DNA of 64,000 nucleotides from Butyrivibrio sp. MC2013 (GCF_000424585.1 NZ_AUKE01000009.1:86253-150252); one strand, 5' to 3'; shown: positions 9,863 through 18,510, counted from the first letter of the stretch. Notes: generated by a model not told the origin, from the letters alone. Program-made: numbers and translations.

Positions 9863-11380
9863 ATGTTTAGTAGTACCAAAACGCGCAGGACAATCAGGAC
9901 TGTGATCATCATCCTGGAGATATTAGCACTCCTTGTAGAGGGCGGTATACTCTTTGTATTGTCCAAGCTTGACAGGATCCAAAAGGTAAATATCGCAGCA
10001 GAGAGGCTTGAAGAGAATATCTCTAGTCAGGCCAAAGAGAGTACTGAGGCAGGCGAGATGCATGGTTATACCAACATCGCTCTCTTTGGAGTGGATACCA
10101 GGACAGGCCAGCTAAAGTCTGATACCAGGTCGGATACCATACTTATAGCTTCCATTAACAACGATACGTCGGAGGTGAGACTGGTATCTATATACAGGGA
10201 TACTTATCTGAACCTGGGAAATGATAGCTATAATAAGGCAAATTCCGCATATTCCCAGGGCGGACCGGCGCAGGCTATAGACATGCTCAACAAGAACCTG
10301 GACCTTAACATCACGGATTTTGTCACCATAGGCTTTGCAGGACTGGTGGATACCATTGATGCTCTGGGAGGCATAGACCTGGAGCTGACAGATGAGGAAG
10401 TAAGGCATCTGAATGATTATCAGAAGATAATGGCAAAGCAGCAGGATCGTGAATATATTGAAGTGACACAGTCCGGCTATCAGCATCTTAATGGACTGCA
10501 GGCAACAGCCTATTGCAGGATCAGATATACAGCAGGTGATGACTTTAAGCGTGCGGAGAGGCAGAGGCTGGTACTGGAAAAGGTATTTGAACTGTCCAAA
10601 CATGCTTCTCTGGCTGAGCTCAATGCCATAGTCAACGCTGTTACTGATGAAATATACACATCTCTGACCAATTCCGAGATCCTCTCTTACGTAGCAAGGC
10701 TTACAGGCTTTGAACTGGTGGATTCGGGAGGATTTCCCACAGAGACGATGAGAAAAACAGGTACTGTAGGCAGGAAGGGCTCCTGCGTAATGCCTGTGAC
10801 TTTGGAAGCCAATGTGGCATGGCTTCATGAATATCTCTTTGAAGAATATGACTATACTCCCTCGGATGAAGTAATGGAGCTGAGTGAGAGGATAGGACAT
10901 GATACAGGATTTATGCTGGATGATGAAGGCAATATAGTGGCCTGGAGAGCCAGCGGCAATTACGACATCACGCCATCGAATTCGGGAAGCCAGGTGCAGA
11001 GCCAGTCTCCTTCCCGTCAGGAGCAAAATGATGCTACTGCAGGCCTCAGGTCCATGATAGATCCCTTGAATGGACAGACCGTGTGGTACGATCCATATAC
11101 AGGAGTGGTAATAGATCCTGCAACAGGACTGGCAACAGGAGCCCTGGCAGATCCCGCCACCGGCAACGTGGTGCATCCTGAGCTGCCGGGTCAGCAGCCC
11201 GCTGTAGAAGAGCAGCAGCCCATAGAACAGCCGCAGCCTCCGGTAGAACCTGTAACTGAGGCGCCCGCAGCAGATCCTGTAGGGCAAGGGGCAGATCCTG
11301 CTATGCAGCAGCCTGCAGATCCTACCTCGCAGCCTGTAGACCCTGCGGCTCAGACACCTGCAGAGCCTGTGGTTCCTTAA
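9863..11380 (+). CDS. LytR-CpsA-Psr (LCP) family phosphotransferase
   Basis: LCP proteins attach lipid-linked glycopolymers (teichoic acid, capsule) to peptidoglycan outside the membrane. A single membrane segment at about residues 12-34 anchors the protein. The extracellular LCP domain has the expected landmarks: GVDTRTG, DTRSDTILIASIN, SIYRDTYL (catalytic-site arginine and aspartate of the R-D motif) and later RIRYTAGDDFKRAERQR. After residue 370 the protein becomes a low-complexity tail rich in Pro, Gln, Ala and Asp, presumably a wall spacer. At 505 aa it is longer than typical because of that tail. Confidence 0.88.
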   Translation: MFSSTKTRRTIRTVIIILEILALLVEGGILFVLSKLDRIQKVNIAAERLEENISSQAKESTEAGEMHGYTNIALFGVDTRTGQLKSDTRSDTILIASINNDTSEVRLVSIYRDTYLNLGNDSYNKANSAYSQGGPAQAIDMLNKNLDLNITDFVTIGFAGLVDTIDALGGIDLELTDEEVRHLNDYQKIMAKQQDREYIEVTQSGYQHLNGLQATAYCRIRYTAGDDFKRAERQRLVLEKVFELSKHASLAELNAIVNAVTDEIYTSLTNSEILSYVARLTGFELVDSGGFPTETMRKTGTVGRKGSCVMPVTLEANVAWLHEYLFEEYDYTPSDEVMELSERIGHDTGFMLDDEGNIVAWRASGNYDITPSNSGSQVQSQSPSRQEQNDATAGLRSMIDPLNGQTVWYDPYTGVVIDPATGLATGALADPATGNVVHPELPGQQPAVEEQQPIEQPQPPVEPVTEAPAADPVGQGADPAMQQPADPTSQPVDPAAQTPAEPVVP

Positions 11381-11420
11381 TAATCTCATATAAGCTAGCA
11401 CAAGAGGAAAGGAGCTATCC

Positions 11421-12614
11421 ATGAAGAATTACCGCAATGTCACAGAGGATATCTTTTGGATCGGAGCAAGTGACACACGCCTGTCACGCTTCGAGAACAT
11501 TTTTCCCATTCCCAGGGGAGTATCCTACAACAGCTATGCCGTAATCGATGAGAAGATATGCCTTTTTGATACTGCTGATGTAAGTGTTGCTGATCAGTAT
11601 ATCGAGAATCTGCAGGCTCTTTTGGGAGACAGAACGCCTGATTATCAGGTGATCCTCCATATGGAGCCCGATCACTGCTCGCAGATAGCAAGAGTAGCAG
11701 GAATGTATCCTGATATGACTCTGGTAGGTTCTGCCCAGGCCTTTAAGTTTCTCCATCAGTTCTTCCCTGAGCTGGATGATATGAAAAAGCAGATTGTCAA
11801 AGAAGGCGACAGCTTATCTACAGGTCATCATGAGTTTTCATTTGTGGCTGCTCCCATGGTCCACTGGCCCGAAGTTCTCTTTGCCTATGACAAGGAAAGC
11901 GGAGCGCTCTTTTCCGCTGATGCCTTTGGCACCTTTGGAGCTATAGAGACAGGCCTCTTTGCAGACGAATATGATTTTGAAAAAGAATTTCTGGATGATG
12001 CCAGACGCTATTATGCCAATATCGTAGGCAAGTTCGGCGGTCAGGTACAGCTGGTCCTCAAAAAGGCAGCAGGCCTTGATATCAAATATATCTGTCCTCT
12101 CCATGGTCCTGTATGGAGAAAGGACATCTCCTGGTTTATAGACAAGTATCAGAAGTGGTCCTCTTATGAAGCAGAGACAGATGACATACTCCTGGTATAC
12201 GGATCTCTCTACGGTCATACGGCATCAGCTGCCAGAAAGGTGGCAGAGGAGATCGCAGCCACAGGTGCAAGAGTGTCTGTATATGATGTGAGCGGTACCC
12301 ATCTCTCAGTACTCATAGGAGAAGCCTGGAGATGCAGACGTATAGTGATAATATCACCTACATACAATGGCGGTATATATATTCCCGTTAGGGATCTCAT
12401 AGAGGATATGGCGGCCCTTGGACTAAAGAACAGGAAATTCTTCCTGGGACAGAACGGCACCTGGGCTCCCATGTCAGGTAAGCTCATGGCTGAGAAGCTT
12501 ACCGCGCTTGCCGGCTGCACTGTCAGCGACAATATCCTGACTATCACATCTGCCCTTCATGATGAAGATGAAGCTGCAGTTAAAGCCTTCGCCGCAGAGG
12601 TTGCAGGGGCGTAA
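11421..12614 (+). CDS. Flavodiiron protein (A-type flavoprotein)
   Basis: A 397-aa oxygen- or nitric-oxide-scavenging flavoenzyme used by anaerobes to reduce O2 to water or NO to N2O. The metallo-beta-lactamase-like domain carries the diiron ligands H-x-E-x-D-H at 80-85 (HMEPDH) plus later His/Asp ligands in HWPE, SADAFG and PLHGPVW. A flavodoxin domain from about 252 contains the FMN loop GSLYGHTASAA and SPTYNGG. There is no rubredoxin extension, so an external electron donor is needed. AGGAAAGGAG precedes the ATG. Confidence 0.92.
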   Translation: MKNYRNVTEDIFWIGASDTRLSRFENIFPIPRGVSYNSYAVIDEKICLFDTADVSVADQYIENLQALLGDRTPDYQVILHMEPDHCSQIARVAGMYPDMTLVGSAQAFKFLHQFFPELDDMKKQIVKEGDSLSTGHHEFSFVAAPMVHWPEVLFAYDKESGALFSADAFGTFGAIETGLFADEYDFEKEFLDDARRYYANIVGKFGGQVQLVLKKAAGLDIKYICPLHGPVWRKDISWFIDKYQKWSSYEAETDDILLVYGSLYGHTASAARKVAEEIAATGARVSVYDVSGTHLSVLIGEAWRCRRIVIISPTYNGGIYIPVRDLIEDMAALGLKNRKFFLGQNGTWAPMSGKLMAEKLTALAGCTVSDNILTITSALHDEDEAAVKAFAAEVAGA

Positions 12615-12640
12615 GTAAACATCTATGATCTGATCTTTAC

Positions 12641-12691
12641 AAAAAGTCCTATGACTATTGCAAGTACATTTGCAAAAGTCATAGGACTTTT
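12641..12691 (+). terminator. Long terminator hairpin after the flavodiiron gene
   Basis: A 15-bp perfect stem (12642-12656 with 12677-12691) is extended by an inner TTGCA/TGCAA pairing. The A-rich 5' and T-rich 3' flanks suit bidirectional termination. Confidence 0.85.
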
Positions 12692-12700
12692 GCAAGAAAC

Positions 12701-12709
12701 TGTTATAAT
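12701..12709 (+). promoter_or_regulatory. Extended -10 promoter for the cps operon
   Basis: TG-T-TATAAT (TG at 12701-12702, TATAAT at 12704-12709) is an extended -10 element. No good -35 is seen. The implied leader to cpsB is about 80 nt. Confidence 0.5.
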
Positions 12710-12794
12710 ATAAAAAGAGATTAACGAAATAACGTAAATAAAGCGGACGAAACGTCCGATATCAATACTATATTAATATATACAGGGACTATTT

Positions 12795-13529
12795 ATGGCG
12801 ATTGACTTTACATTTGCTGACATGCACAGCCACATAATAGCGGGGGTGGACGATGGTTCAAGGAGCCTGGAGATGTCACTTGAGATGCTAAGGATCGCAA
12901 GTGATGAAGGGATCAGGCGTATCATCCTGACTCCCCACAACAAGATCTATCTTAAATCAGCTTCTCCCGAAGGAATAATCAGAAGAACTGACGCTCTGCA
13001 GGAAGAGTGTATCAAAAATAACATAGATATAGAGCTCTATCCGGGGAGCGAGCTATATTATGACCAGAGCCTTTCCGACAGACTTGAAAAGGGACAGGCC
13101 CTGTCCATGGCAGGGACTGATCATATACTCATAGAGTTTGCACCGGACAATGAGTATTCGTATATAGCAGAAGCGGTAAGGCGTCTGTCCTATGATGGCT
13201 GGAAGATCATACTGGCTCACTGCGAGAGATATATCTGCCTTTATCAAAAGGAGCTGATAAGAGTAGATGACCTTCTTTCCAAAGGAGTCATGCTCCAGGT
13301 CAATGCAGGAGATGTTCTTCTTGGACCCTTTTCCAAAATGGGAAGGTTTACCAGAAGACTCCTGTCAGAAAGGAAGATATCCTTTGTGGGAACCGATGCT
13401 CACAGGGATGAAGGTGAGAGAGCGCCCTATATCAGGGACTGCGTAAATTATATAGCAAAAAAATACGGGGAAGATTATGCCCGTTTGATAGTTCATGACA
13501 ATACCTATGCGTTAACCGGCGGAGAATAA
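12795..13529 (+). CDS. cpsB: CpsB/YwqE-type manganese-dependent protein-tyrosine phosphatase
   Basis: A 244-aa PHP-fold phosphatase that dephosphorylates the tyrosine-rich tail of the capsule kinase CpsD. Metal ligands are visible as DMHSHIIAGVDDGS near the N-terminus, TPH, LIEF, LAHCERY and GTDAHRDEGERAP. It is the first gene of a tight operon with cpsC (18-bp gap) and cpsD, the usual phosphatase/adaptor/kinase set that tunes capsule or exopolysaccharide export. Confidence 0.92.
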   Translation: MAIDFTFADMHSHIIAGVDDGSRSLEMSLEMLRIASDEGIRRIILTPHNKIYLKSASPEGIIRRTDALQEECIKNNIDIELYPGSELYYDQSLSDRLEKGQALSMAGTDHILIEFAPDNEYSYIAEAVRRLSYDGWKIILAHCERYICLYQKELIRVDDLLSKGVMLQVNAGDVLLGPFSKMGRFTRRLLSERKISFVGTDAHRDEGERAPYIRDCVNYIAKKYGEDYARLIVHDNTYALTGGE

Positions 13530-13547
13530 GCTAGAAGGGGAAAAGCT

Positions 13548-14492
13548 ATGAGCAGCTTTGACGAGAACCTGGCACTGCAGAGAGTACAAAGGGATGAAGG
13601 GACTATTGAGATAGACCTGGGAGAGATACTGGGAGTCATCTTTCACAGGCTATGGATCATACTGATCGTAGCAGCGATATTTGGCGGTATGTCCTATGCC
13701 TTTAGTAAGTATGTCCTTCCGGAGAAATTCCAGTCCACCACCAAGATCTATGTGCTGGACAAGGAAGCCAAGGACAGCGCTTCTGCCACCTATACCGATC
13801 TCCAGGTAGGATCCCAGCTCACCAAGGACTATGCAGAGCTTATAACGGGCAGATATGTGCTGGAGACCGTTATGAAGGATATGAAGCTGGACAAGCTCTA
13901 TTCCTATGAAGAGTTTCTGGACAAGGTGGACGTGGTCACGCCCACAGATACCAGAATAGTAGCTATCACGGTTACAGATACCGATCCTGCAACCGCCCAG
14001 CTGATCGCAGATGCTATCAGAGAAGTGGCCTCCGAACATATCACCAAGGTTATGGCCATAGATGCTGTCAATGTTGCGGAAAAAGCCAATTTTCCCCTGG
14101 AGAAATCATCTCCCCACTGCATAGTCTGGGCACTGCTTGGCGCCATGGCAGGCTTTTTCCTGATGTCATGTATATTTGTCTTTAGTTATCTGTCTGATGA
14201 CACCATCAAGACCGAGGAGGACATTGAGAAATATCTGGGTACCTCCGCTCTCGGTCTTATTCCCTTTGATGAAAATGTTGTAGAAGATATTGGAAACAGC
14301 AAAAAGAAGGCCAGGGAGCCTCGTCGCAGCCCTGAGCCTGAAGAAGAGCCTGTAATACCTCAGGTGATGCCTGCGCCCGTCCAGGCCACAGGAATCCAGG
14401 CAGCAGAAGCAAAGGGCAGGGCAAGCAAAGTCGCAGAAGCCAGATATGCCCAGGCCAGGAGCCAGGCAACCAGAAAGCCTGCGGGCAAGTGA
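13548..14492 (+). CDS. cpsC: CpsC/Wzz-type chain-length determinant and kinase adaptor
   Basis: A membrane protein of the polysaccharide co-polymerase family. Two membrane segments (about 34-58 and 184-210) flank an extracellular coiled domain, the Wzz topology. CpsC activates the separate kinase CpsD through its cytoplasmic C-terminus. Here that end is long (about 100 aa), rich in Pro, Glu, Lys and Arg and low in complexity, which is more than usual. AGAAGGGGAAAAGCT precedes ATG 13548, and cpsD begins 10 bp downstream. Confidence 0.9.
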   Translation: MSSFDENLALQRVQRDEGTIEIDLGEILGVIFHRLWIILIVAAIFGGMSYAFSKYVLPEKFQSTTKIYVLDKEAKDSASATYTDLQVGSQLTKDYAELITGRYVLETVMKDMKLDKLYSYEEFLDKVDVVTPTDTRIVAITVTDTDPATAQLIADAIREVASEHITKVMAIDAVNVAEKANFPLEKSSPHCIVWALLGAMAGFFLMSCIFVFSYLSDDTIKTEEDIEKYLGTSALGLIPFDENVVEDIGNSKKKAREPRRSPEPEEEPVIPQVMPAPVQATGIQAAEAKGRASKVAEARYAQARSQATRKPAGK

Positions 14493-14501
14493 GGGTAGCG
14501 T

Positions 14502-15224
14502 ATGCAGCAGATAGCCATCAAAAATGACAAGCTGGAATTTCGTACCAAGGAAGCCTACAAGACTCTGAGATCCAATATAGAGTTTAGCGGCAAGGATATG
14601 AAGACCATTGCCATTACTTCGTCTACACCCAATGAAGGCAAGTCTGAAGTGGCATTTGAACTGGCCAGGAGCTTTGCCCAGGCCGGCAAAAAGGTACTGC
14701 TCATAGATGCGGACCTTAGAAAATCCGTTATGAGAGAGCATTTCAGATCAGGTAAGATCAGGTTTGGTCTGACCAATTTCCTGGTAGGCAGATGCTCTAT
14801 TGATGACTGTCTGTGTATCACCGATGAACCGGGTTTTTATATCATCTTTTCCGGTCCTACGACGCCTATGCCCACTGAGCTATTATCAAGTATGATATTT
14901 AGGCGCCTCCTTGAGGAAGCAAGGGATGTGTACGATATGATCATAATAGATACTCCTCCTCTAGGGTCTGTCATAGATGCGGCTGTGGCAGGCAAGCTCT
15001 GCGACGGCGTGGTGATGGTAGTGGCAGCAGGCAGGATATCCTACAGATTCGTGCAGAATGTCATGAGCCAGCTTCGCAAGGCTGAATGTCACGTACTGGG
15101 CTGCGTCATGAACATGGTAGAGATAGGCAGCAGCAAATATTATGGCAAATACTACGGCAAGTATTACGGCAAATACTATGGCAACTATTACGGCAATTAC
15201 GGAGAAGAAGATGATGAAGAATAG
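14502..15224 (+). CDS. cpsD: CpsD/CapB-type bacterial tyrosine kinase
   Basis: A 240-aa BY-kinase of the P-loop ParA-like fold. Walker A SSTPNEGKS is at 40-48, Walker A' LLIDADLRKS at 67-76 and Walker B IIIDTPP near 150. The C-terminus is a tandem repeat of YYGK/YYGN units followed by an acidic end: the autophosphorylated tyrosine cluster recognised by CpsB. The repeat is also visible in DNA as near-identical 12-bp units at 15137-15199. The last codons overlap the start of the downstream sortase-like gene in a different frame. Confidence 0.93.
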   Translation: MQQIAIKNDKLEFRTKEAYKTLRSNIEFSGKDMKTIAITSSTPNEGKSEVAFELARSFAQAGKKVLLIDADLRKSVMREHFRSGKIRFGLTNFLVGRCSIDDCLCITDEPGFYIIFSGPTTPMPTELLSSMIFRRLLEEARDVYDMIIIDTPPLGSVIDAAVAGKLCDGVVMVVAAGRISYRFVQNVMSQLRKAECHVLGCVMNMVEIGSSKYYGKYYGKYYGKYYGNYYGNYGEEDDEE

Positions 15225-16209
15225 ATCATGGAGCCGCCTGCTGCTCATAGTAATGATAGCGGCTCTCTTATCAGCCTGCTCCGGTAATAAGAAGAGCAAG
15301 GATCTGACAGAGGGACCGGGCACTAAAAGCGGTGATGAGATTTACAAGGAGCATGCAGCTGATAGCATAGGCCAGGGAGATATGGGAACCGGCGAAGCAG
15401 CTGAAGAAGAAATGACAGCCAAGGATCCTTTGGAGAATGGATCAGACCTTGAAGATGAAGATCTCTATAACGAAAATGGCGAGCAGGGAGAGTCAGCCTA
15501 CGAGCAGGATATGACCATACTGGGAGATCTGGAGCTGGAGGAAGGAGAAGCTCTGATCCCCATAAGCGGCAAGGACATACCCTTTCAGGGCAGCGGCCCG
15601 GGAGATGAAAAGCCTGACTGGGACAGCCTTGAAAAGGACAATCCGGATATAGTGGCATGGATAGTGATCCCGGGTACTGACATATCTCAGCCGGTCTTCC
15701 AAAGATCAGGAGACCAGACCTATTATGACAAGCACGGAGCTGACGGGGGATCCTCCAAGTGCGGCGCGCTCCACCTGGACATAGGCAATCTGTCTGGCTT
15801 TGATGACCCCAATACCATCATATACGGATGCGATATAAATAATAGTGGCAAAGAAAAAGGCCCTTTTGCTTCACTTAAAGCCTATAAGGACTTAAGTTTT
15901 CTGGAAAAAAACCGATATATCTACGTGTATACACCACTAGGTGAATACGAGTTCTGTATTTTCGCTGCTTACAGCGGCTCGGAAACCGATATCCTCACTA
16001 AAGTCAACGGATTCGATTTCTATGTATTTACAGACTATATAAATAGTATATACGATGATAACTCCCTGGATGCTATAACCGATCCCGCACTTCAGGAGGC
16101 GGCCATCAACGGTTGGAGACTACTTACCTTATCAGGCGGCCCTTTTACTGACAGTACGGACAGGTTCTTCGTTCAGGCGACATTTTCCGGATCCAGGACC
16201 TATCAGTAA
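15214..16209 (+). CDS. Sortase-B-like lipoprotein lacking catalytic His and Cys (pseudo-sortase)
   Basis: An open frame extends upstream inside cpsD, but GGAGAAG at 15201-15207 fits ATG 15214, giving 331 aa. Residues 1-22 form a lipoprotein signal with lipobox LSAC (C22). Residues 30-140 are acidic and low in complexity. From about 137 the sequence follows class B sortases: NPDIVAWIVIPGTDISQPV, DPNTIIYG and a final beta hairpin. Where active enzymes have YGH the protein has YGC (C206), and where they have TLSTC it has TLSGG (305-309). The arginine is kept (R317). It is therefore probably inactive as a transpeptidase and may bind a peptide or act as scaffold. The fold assignment is confident; the role is inference. 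Confidence 0.8.
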   Translation: MKNRSWSRLLLIVMIAALLSACSGNKKSKDLTEGPGTKSGDEIYKEHAADSIGQGDMGTGEAAEEEMTAKDPLENGSDLEDEDLYNENGEQGESAYEQDMTILGDLELEEGEALIPISGKDIPFQGSGPGDEKPDWDSLEKDNPDIVAWIVIPGTDISQPVFQRSGDQTYYDKHGADGGSSKCGALHLDIGNLSGFDDPNTIIYGCDINNSGKEKGPFASLKAYKDLSFLEKNRYIYVYTPLGEYEFCIFAAYSGSETDILTKVNGFDFYVFTDYINSIYDDNSLDAITDPALQEAAINGWRLLTLSGGPFTDSTDRFFVQATFSGSRTYQ

Positions 16210-16256
16210 ATGAGGTAGTCCTGAGATGAGCTCAGAATCGCAAGGAGGTACGAGCA

Positions 16257-16892
16257 ATGAAAAAGGGATTAGTCAGAATGATCGCAGCGGCTATGGCTCT
16301 TAGCTTATTTATAGGCAGCAGCGCTTTGGCTGCAAAAAGCCCTACGTCAAAGAACAATAAGCCTAAACCAAGCAGCAATACACAGATCATCTATGTGAAT
16401 CCGCCTTCGGCTCCGGCACCTCATCCCCAGGGACCCACACCTACTTCAGCTGTTGTATCCGGCGGTGTGGCAATGTTTGCAGCAGGCAGTACATCTGCGG
16501 CAAGAGCGGCTGTTCCCACCAGTAACGGCAGTTCCATCAGCGTAGCTATCGATCAGGGCGGAGCAGCGCTTCCCCAGACAGGTACCAGCGGATATGCTGT
16601 AGCAGGCAATTCAGGCGGCGTAGATGCAACGTTTTCAGCAGTTACCACAGATGGCAGGACGGCTATTACAGGCGCCTTCCTGATCAGAGGATATTCCAGA
16701 GGCGTATCACTGGAGTTCATGCCCTCCAAGGTAACTTATACCTTTGGCGTAGGCAATGCATACGAAGGACAGACTCTCTATGTATATGTCAGGACCAGGA
16801 CCGGCAAGATTGCCAAGCTCAGCGGCAGGGTATCCGGAGGAAGACTTGTAGTATCTACAGAGTACCTTGGCAACTTTGTTATCTGCAAATAA
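16257..16892 (+). CDS. Secreted protein with internal LPQTG, unknown function
   Basis: A 211-aa protein with a clear signal peptide (residues 1-26, cleavage near ALA-AKSP). A Lys/Asn/Pro/Ser-rich stretch follows, then an Ala/Gly/Ser-rich region and a beta-rich C-terminal domain of about 90 residues. LPQTG occurs at 105-109. It is not followed by the usual hydrophobic segment and basic tail, so this is not a standard sortase substrate. AAGGAGG gives a strong ribosome binding site. The gene lies 47 bp after the pseudo-sortase in the cps operon and is followed by a terminator. I do not recognise the family. Confidence 0.75.
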   Translation: MKKGLVRMIAAAMALSLFIGSSALAAKSPTSKNNKPKPSSNTQIIYVNPPSAPAPHPQGPTPTSAVVSGGVAMFAAGSTSAARAAVPTSNGSSISVAIDQGGAALPQTGTSGYAVAGNSGGVDATFSAVTTDGRTAITGAFLIRGYSRGVSLEFMPSKVTYTFGVGNAYEGQTLYVYVRTRTGKIAKLSGRVSGGRLVVSTEYLGNFVICK

Positions 16893-16920
16893 CTAATTAA
16901 ATAACTTGAACTATTGGTAA

Positions 16921-16951
16921 GGGATGTCGTCTTTGTGGCGGCATCCCTCTT
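16921..16951 (+). terminator. Hairpin after the secreted-protein gene
   Basis: GGGATGTCG (16921-16929) pairs with CGGCATCCC (16939-16947) with one G-T pair, followed by TCTT. The T-run is weak, so termination may be partial. Confidence 0.6.
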
Positions 16952-16976
16952 ATAACATAAGACAGGACGAGGGGCT

Positions 16977-18299
16977 GTGGGACGAGCAAGGAGAAGAAGA
17001 CCGCCTGCCTTCAGGGTTGACAGGTATGGGAGAGTGCATAAAGTTCATAGGTTTAGTCTGAATCCTTTTGAGGGACTTATGTCTTCCCATGAGGACAGGC
17101 CTTCGCGCTCAGATAGGAGTTCATCTCATCGTTCATCTCATCGCAGTTCTCATTACAGTGATAGTCAGAGGATACACGACGATCATTCGCGATTCAAAAA
17201 AGAATCTCACAGTAAAATTATTTATAGTATAATCAAAAGAGTTTTGGCTTTTACAGGCATATTCCTCATCATATCTGCCCTAGGGATCATGGTATCCTGG
17301 AGGATATTGTCAGGAAGAGGAAGAGACAGCCTCTATGCGGCCAACTACTCAGAAGACTTAGATACCGCGTCTCTTAGTGATCAGTCAGATGATCAGGAAG
17401 AAGAGATAAGGCTCCGCCCCGGACAGATCCTGAGAAACGGACGGGTATATGAGTATAACAAAGACCTGCTCACTTTTTTGGTAATGGGTATAGATGACCC
17501 CATGCCTGTATCTCAGGCTGAGGATTATACCAGCGGAGGCCAGGCAGATGCCCTATTTCTCATGGTCCTGGACCCTGACCTGGAGAAGATATCCCTGATC
17601 GCTATTAACAGAAATATCATGACCGATATTGATGTATATAATGAAGCCGGGGAATATGAGTATACAGGCAATGGCCAGCTCTGTATCCAGCACGGATACG
17701 GCGACGGCATGGTCCTGTCCTGCGAGAGACAGGCAGCAGCAGTTAGAAGGCTCTTTCACAATCTGCCTCTGGCAGGCTACATATCTGTCAATATGGGCGG
17801 CATGGTACCTCTTAGCAGGGCTGTGGGAGGAGTACCTGTCACAGTGCTTGAAGATATCCCGCCTATGGGCTCATTTGAAGGGCTGACCAGGGGACAGGAT
17901 GTAGTCCTTACAGGAGCCAGCGCCTTTTGGTATACCAAGTACAGGGATACAGAGGTCTTTAATTCGGCAGCAGGCCGTATGGAGAGGCAAAAGCAGTTCC
18001 TTCAGACGCTTATCCCAATACTTAGAGAATCCATAAAAAAGGATATCTCTACAGTGCCCAGGATATACAGGGATCTGGCAGAGTATACCGTAACAGATCT
18101 GACTCTTGATGAGATGGTCTATCTGGCTGATAATAGCAAGGATTACAGCTTTGATACGGAGGGCATAATGACTATCAAGGGCGTAGCCACCATGGGCGAT
18201 TCGGGCTTTGAGGAATTCTACCATGATGAGGATGCTCTCGCAGATCTTATAGTATCGGTGTTCTATACAGAGCTGCCTGCCGAAGAATACGGTAATTGA
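16977..18299 (+). CDS. Diverged LCP-family membrane protein
   Basis: A 440-aa protein with a long, very basic Ser/His/Arg-rich cytoplasmic N-terminus, one membrane segment (about 88-108) and an extracellular LytR-CpsA-Psr-like domain. GIDDPMP, QADALFLMVLD and the GGVPVTV region align with LCP landmarks. The usual R-D motif reads INRNIM here, so one residue that normally contacts the pyrophosphate is changed. The start is GTG 16977 after GAGGGG; ATG 17079 is an alternative that removes 34 residues. As the last cps-operon gene it could ligate the exported polymer to the wall, although activity is uncertain. Confidence 0.75.
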   Translation: MGRARRRRPPAFRVDRYGRVHKVHRFSLNPFEGLMSSHEDRPSRSDRSSSHRSSHRSSHYSDSQRIHDDHSRFKKESHSKIIYSIIKRVLAFTGIFLIISALGIMVSWRILSGRGRDSLYAANYSEDLDTASLSDQSDDQEEEIRLRPGQILRNGRVYEYNKDLLTFLVMGIDDPMPVSQAEDYTSGGQADALFLMVLDPDLEKISLIAINRNIMTDIDVYNEAGEYEYTGNGQLCIQHGYGDGMVLSCERQAAAVRRLFHNLPLAGYISVNMGGMVPLSRAVGGVPVTVLEDIPPMGSFEGLTRGQDVVLTGASAFWYTKYRDTEVFNSAAGRMERQKQFLQTLIPILRESIKKDISTVPRIYRDLAEYTVTDLTLDEMVYLADNSKDYSFDTEGIMTIKGVATMGDSGFEEFYHDEDALADLIVSVFYTELPAEEYGN

Positions 18300-18304
18300 T
18301 AGTT

Positions 18305-18510
18305 GGTATATCATGAGGTAGGTGTCAAAAGTTCCTTTTGACACCTTATGACTAACGGATTGTTCCGTTTCTTCGAAACTCTCACAATCCTAAAACATTC
18401 GCAAATCCGCACTACGTGCTACTTTGCTCATGTTTTGTGGGTCATAAATTCATATTCGATTTCGAGCAAGCTCGAATCGAAATGACTTTTGACCCTTACG
18501 TCATATCATA
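18305..18510. repeat. Small inverted-repeat element (MITE-like)
   Basis: About 200 bp between the LCP gene and hslO hold no ORF. The ends are related: the left end near 18307-18333 (ATATCATGAGGTAGGTGTC, then AAAAGT) resembles the reverse complement of 18485-18510. Inside are a perfect 11-bp hairpin (18321-18331 with 18335-18345) and a hairpin TTCGAG-CAAG-CTCGAA (18461-18476). The first hairpin may also terminate the cps operon. No second copy was recognised in the window. Confidence 0.5.

Noticed and set aside
10112..11422. 436-codon minus-strand frame opposite the LCP gene
   Set aside because: Composition (Cys, His, Arg and Leu-rich without domains) is that of a shadow frame; it covers a clear LCP gene and has no RBS.
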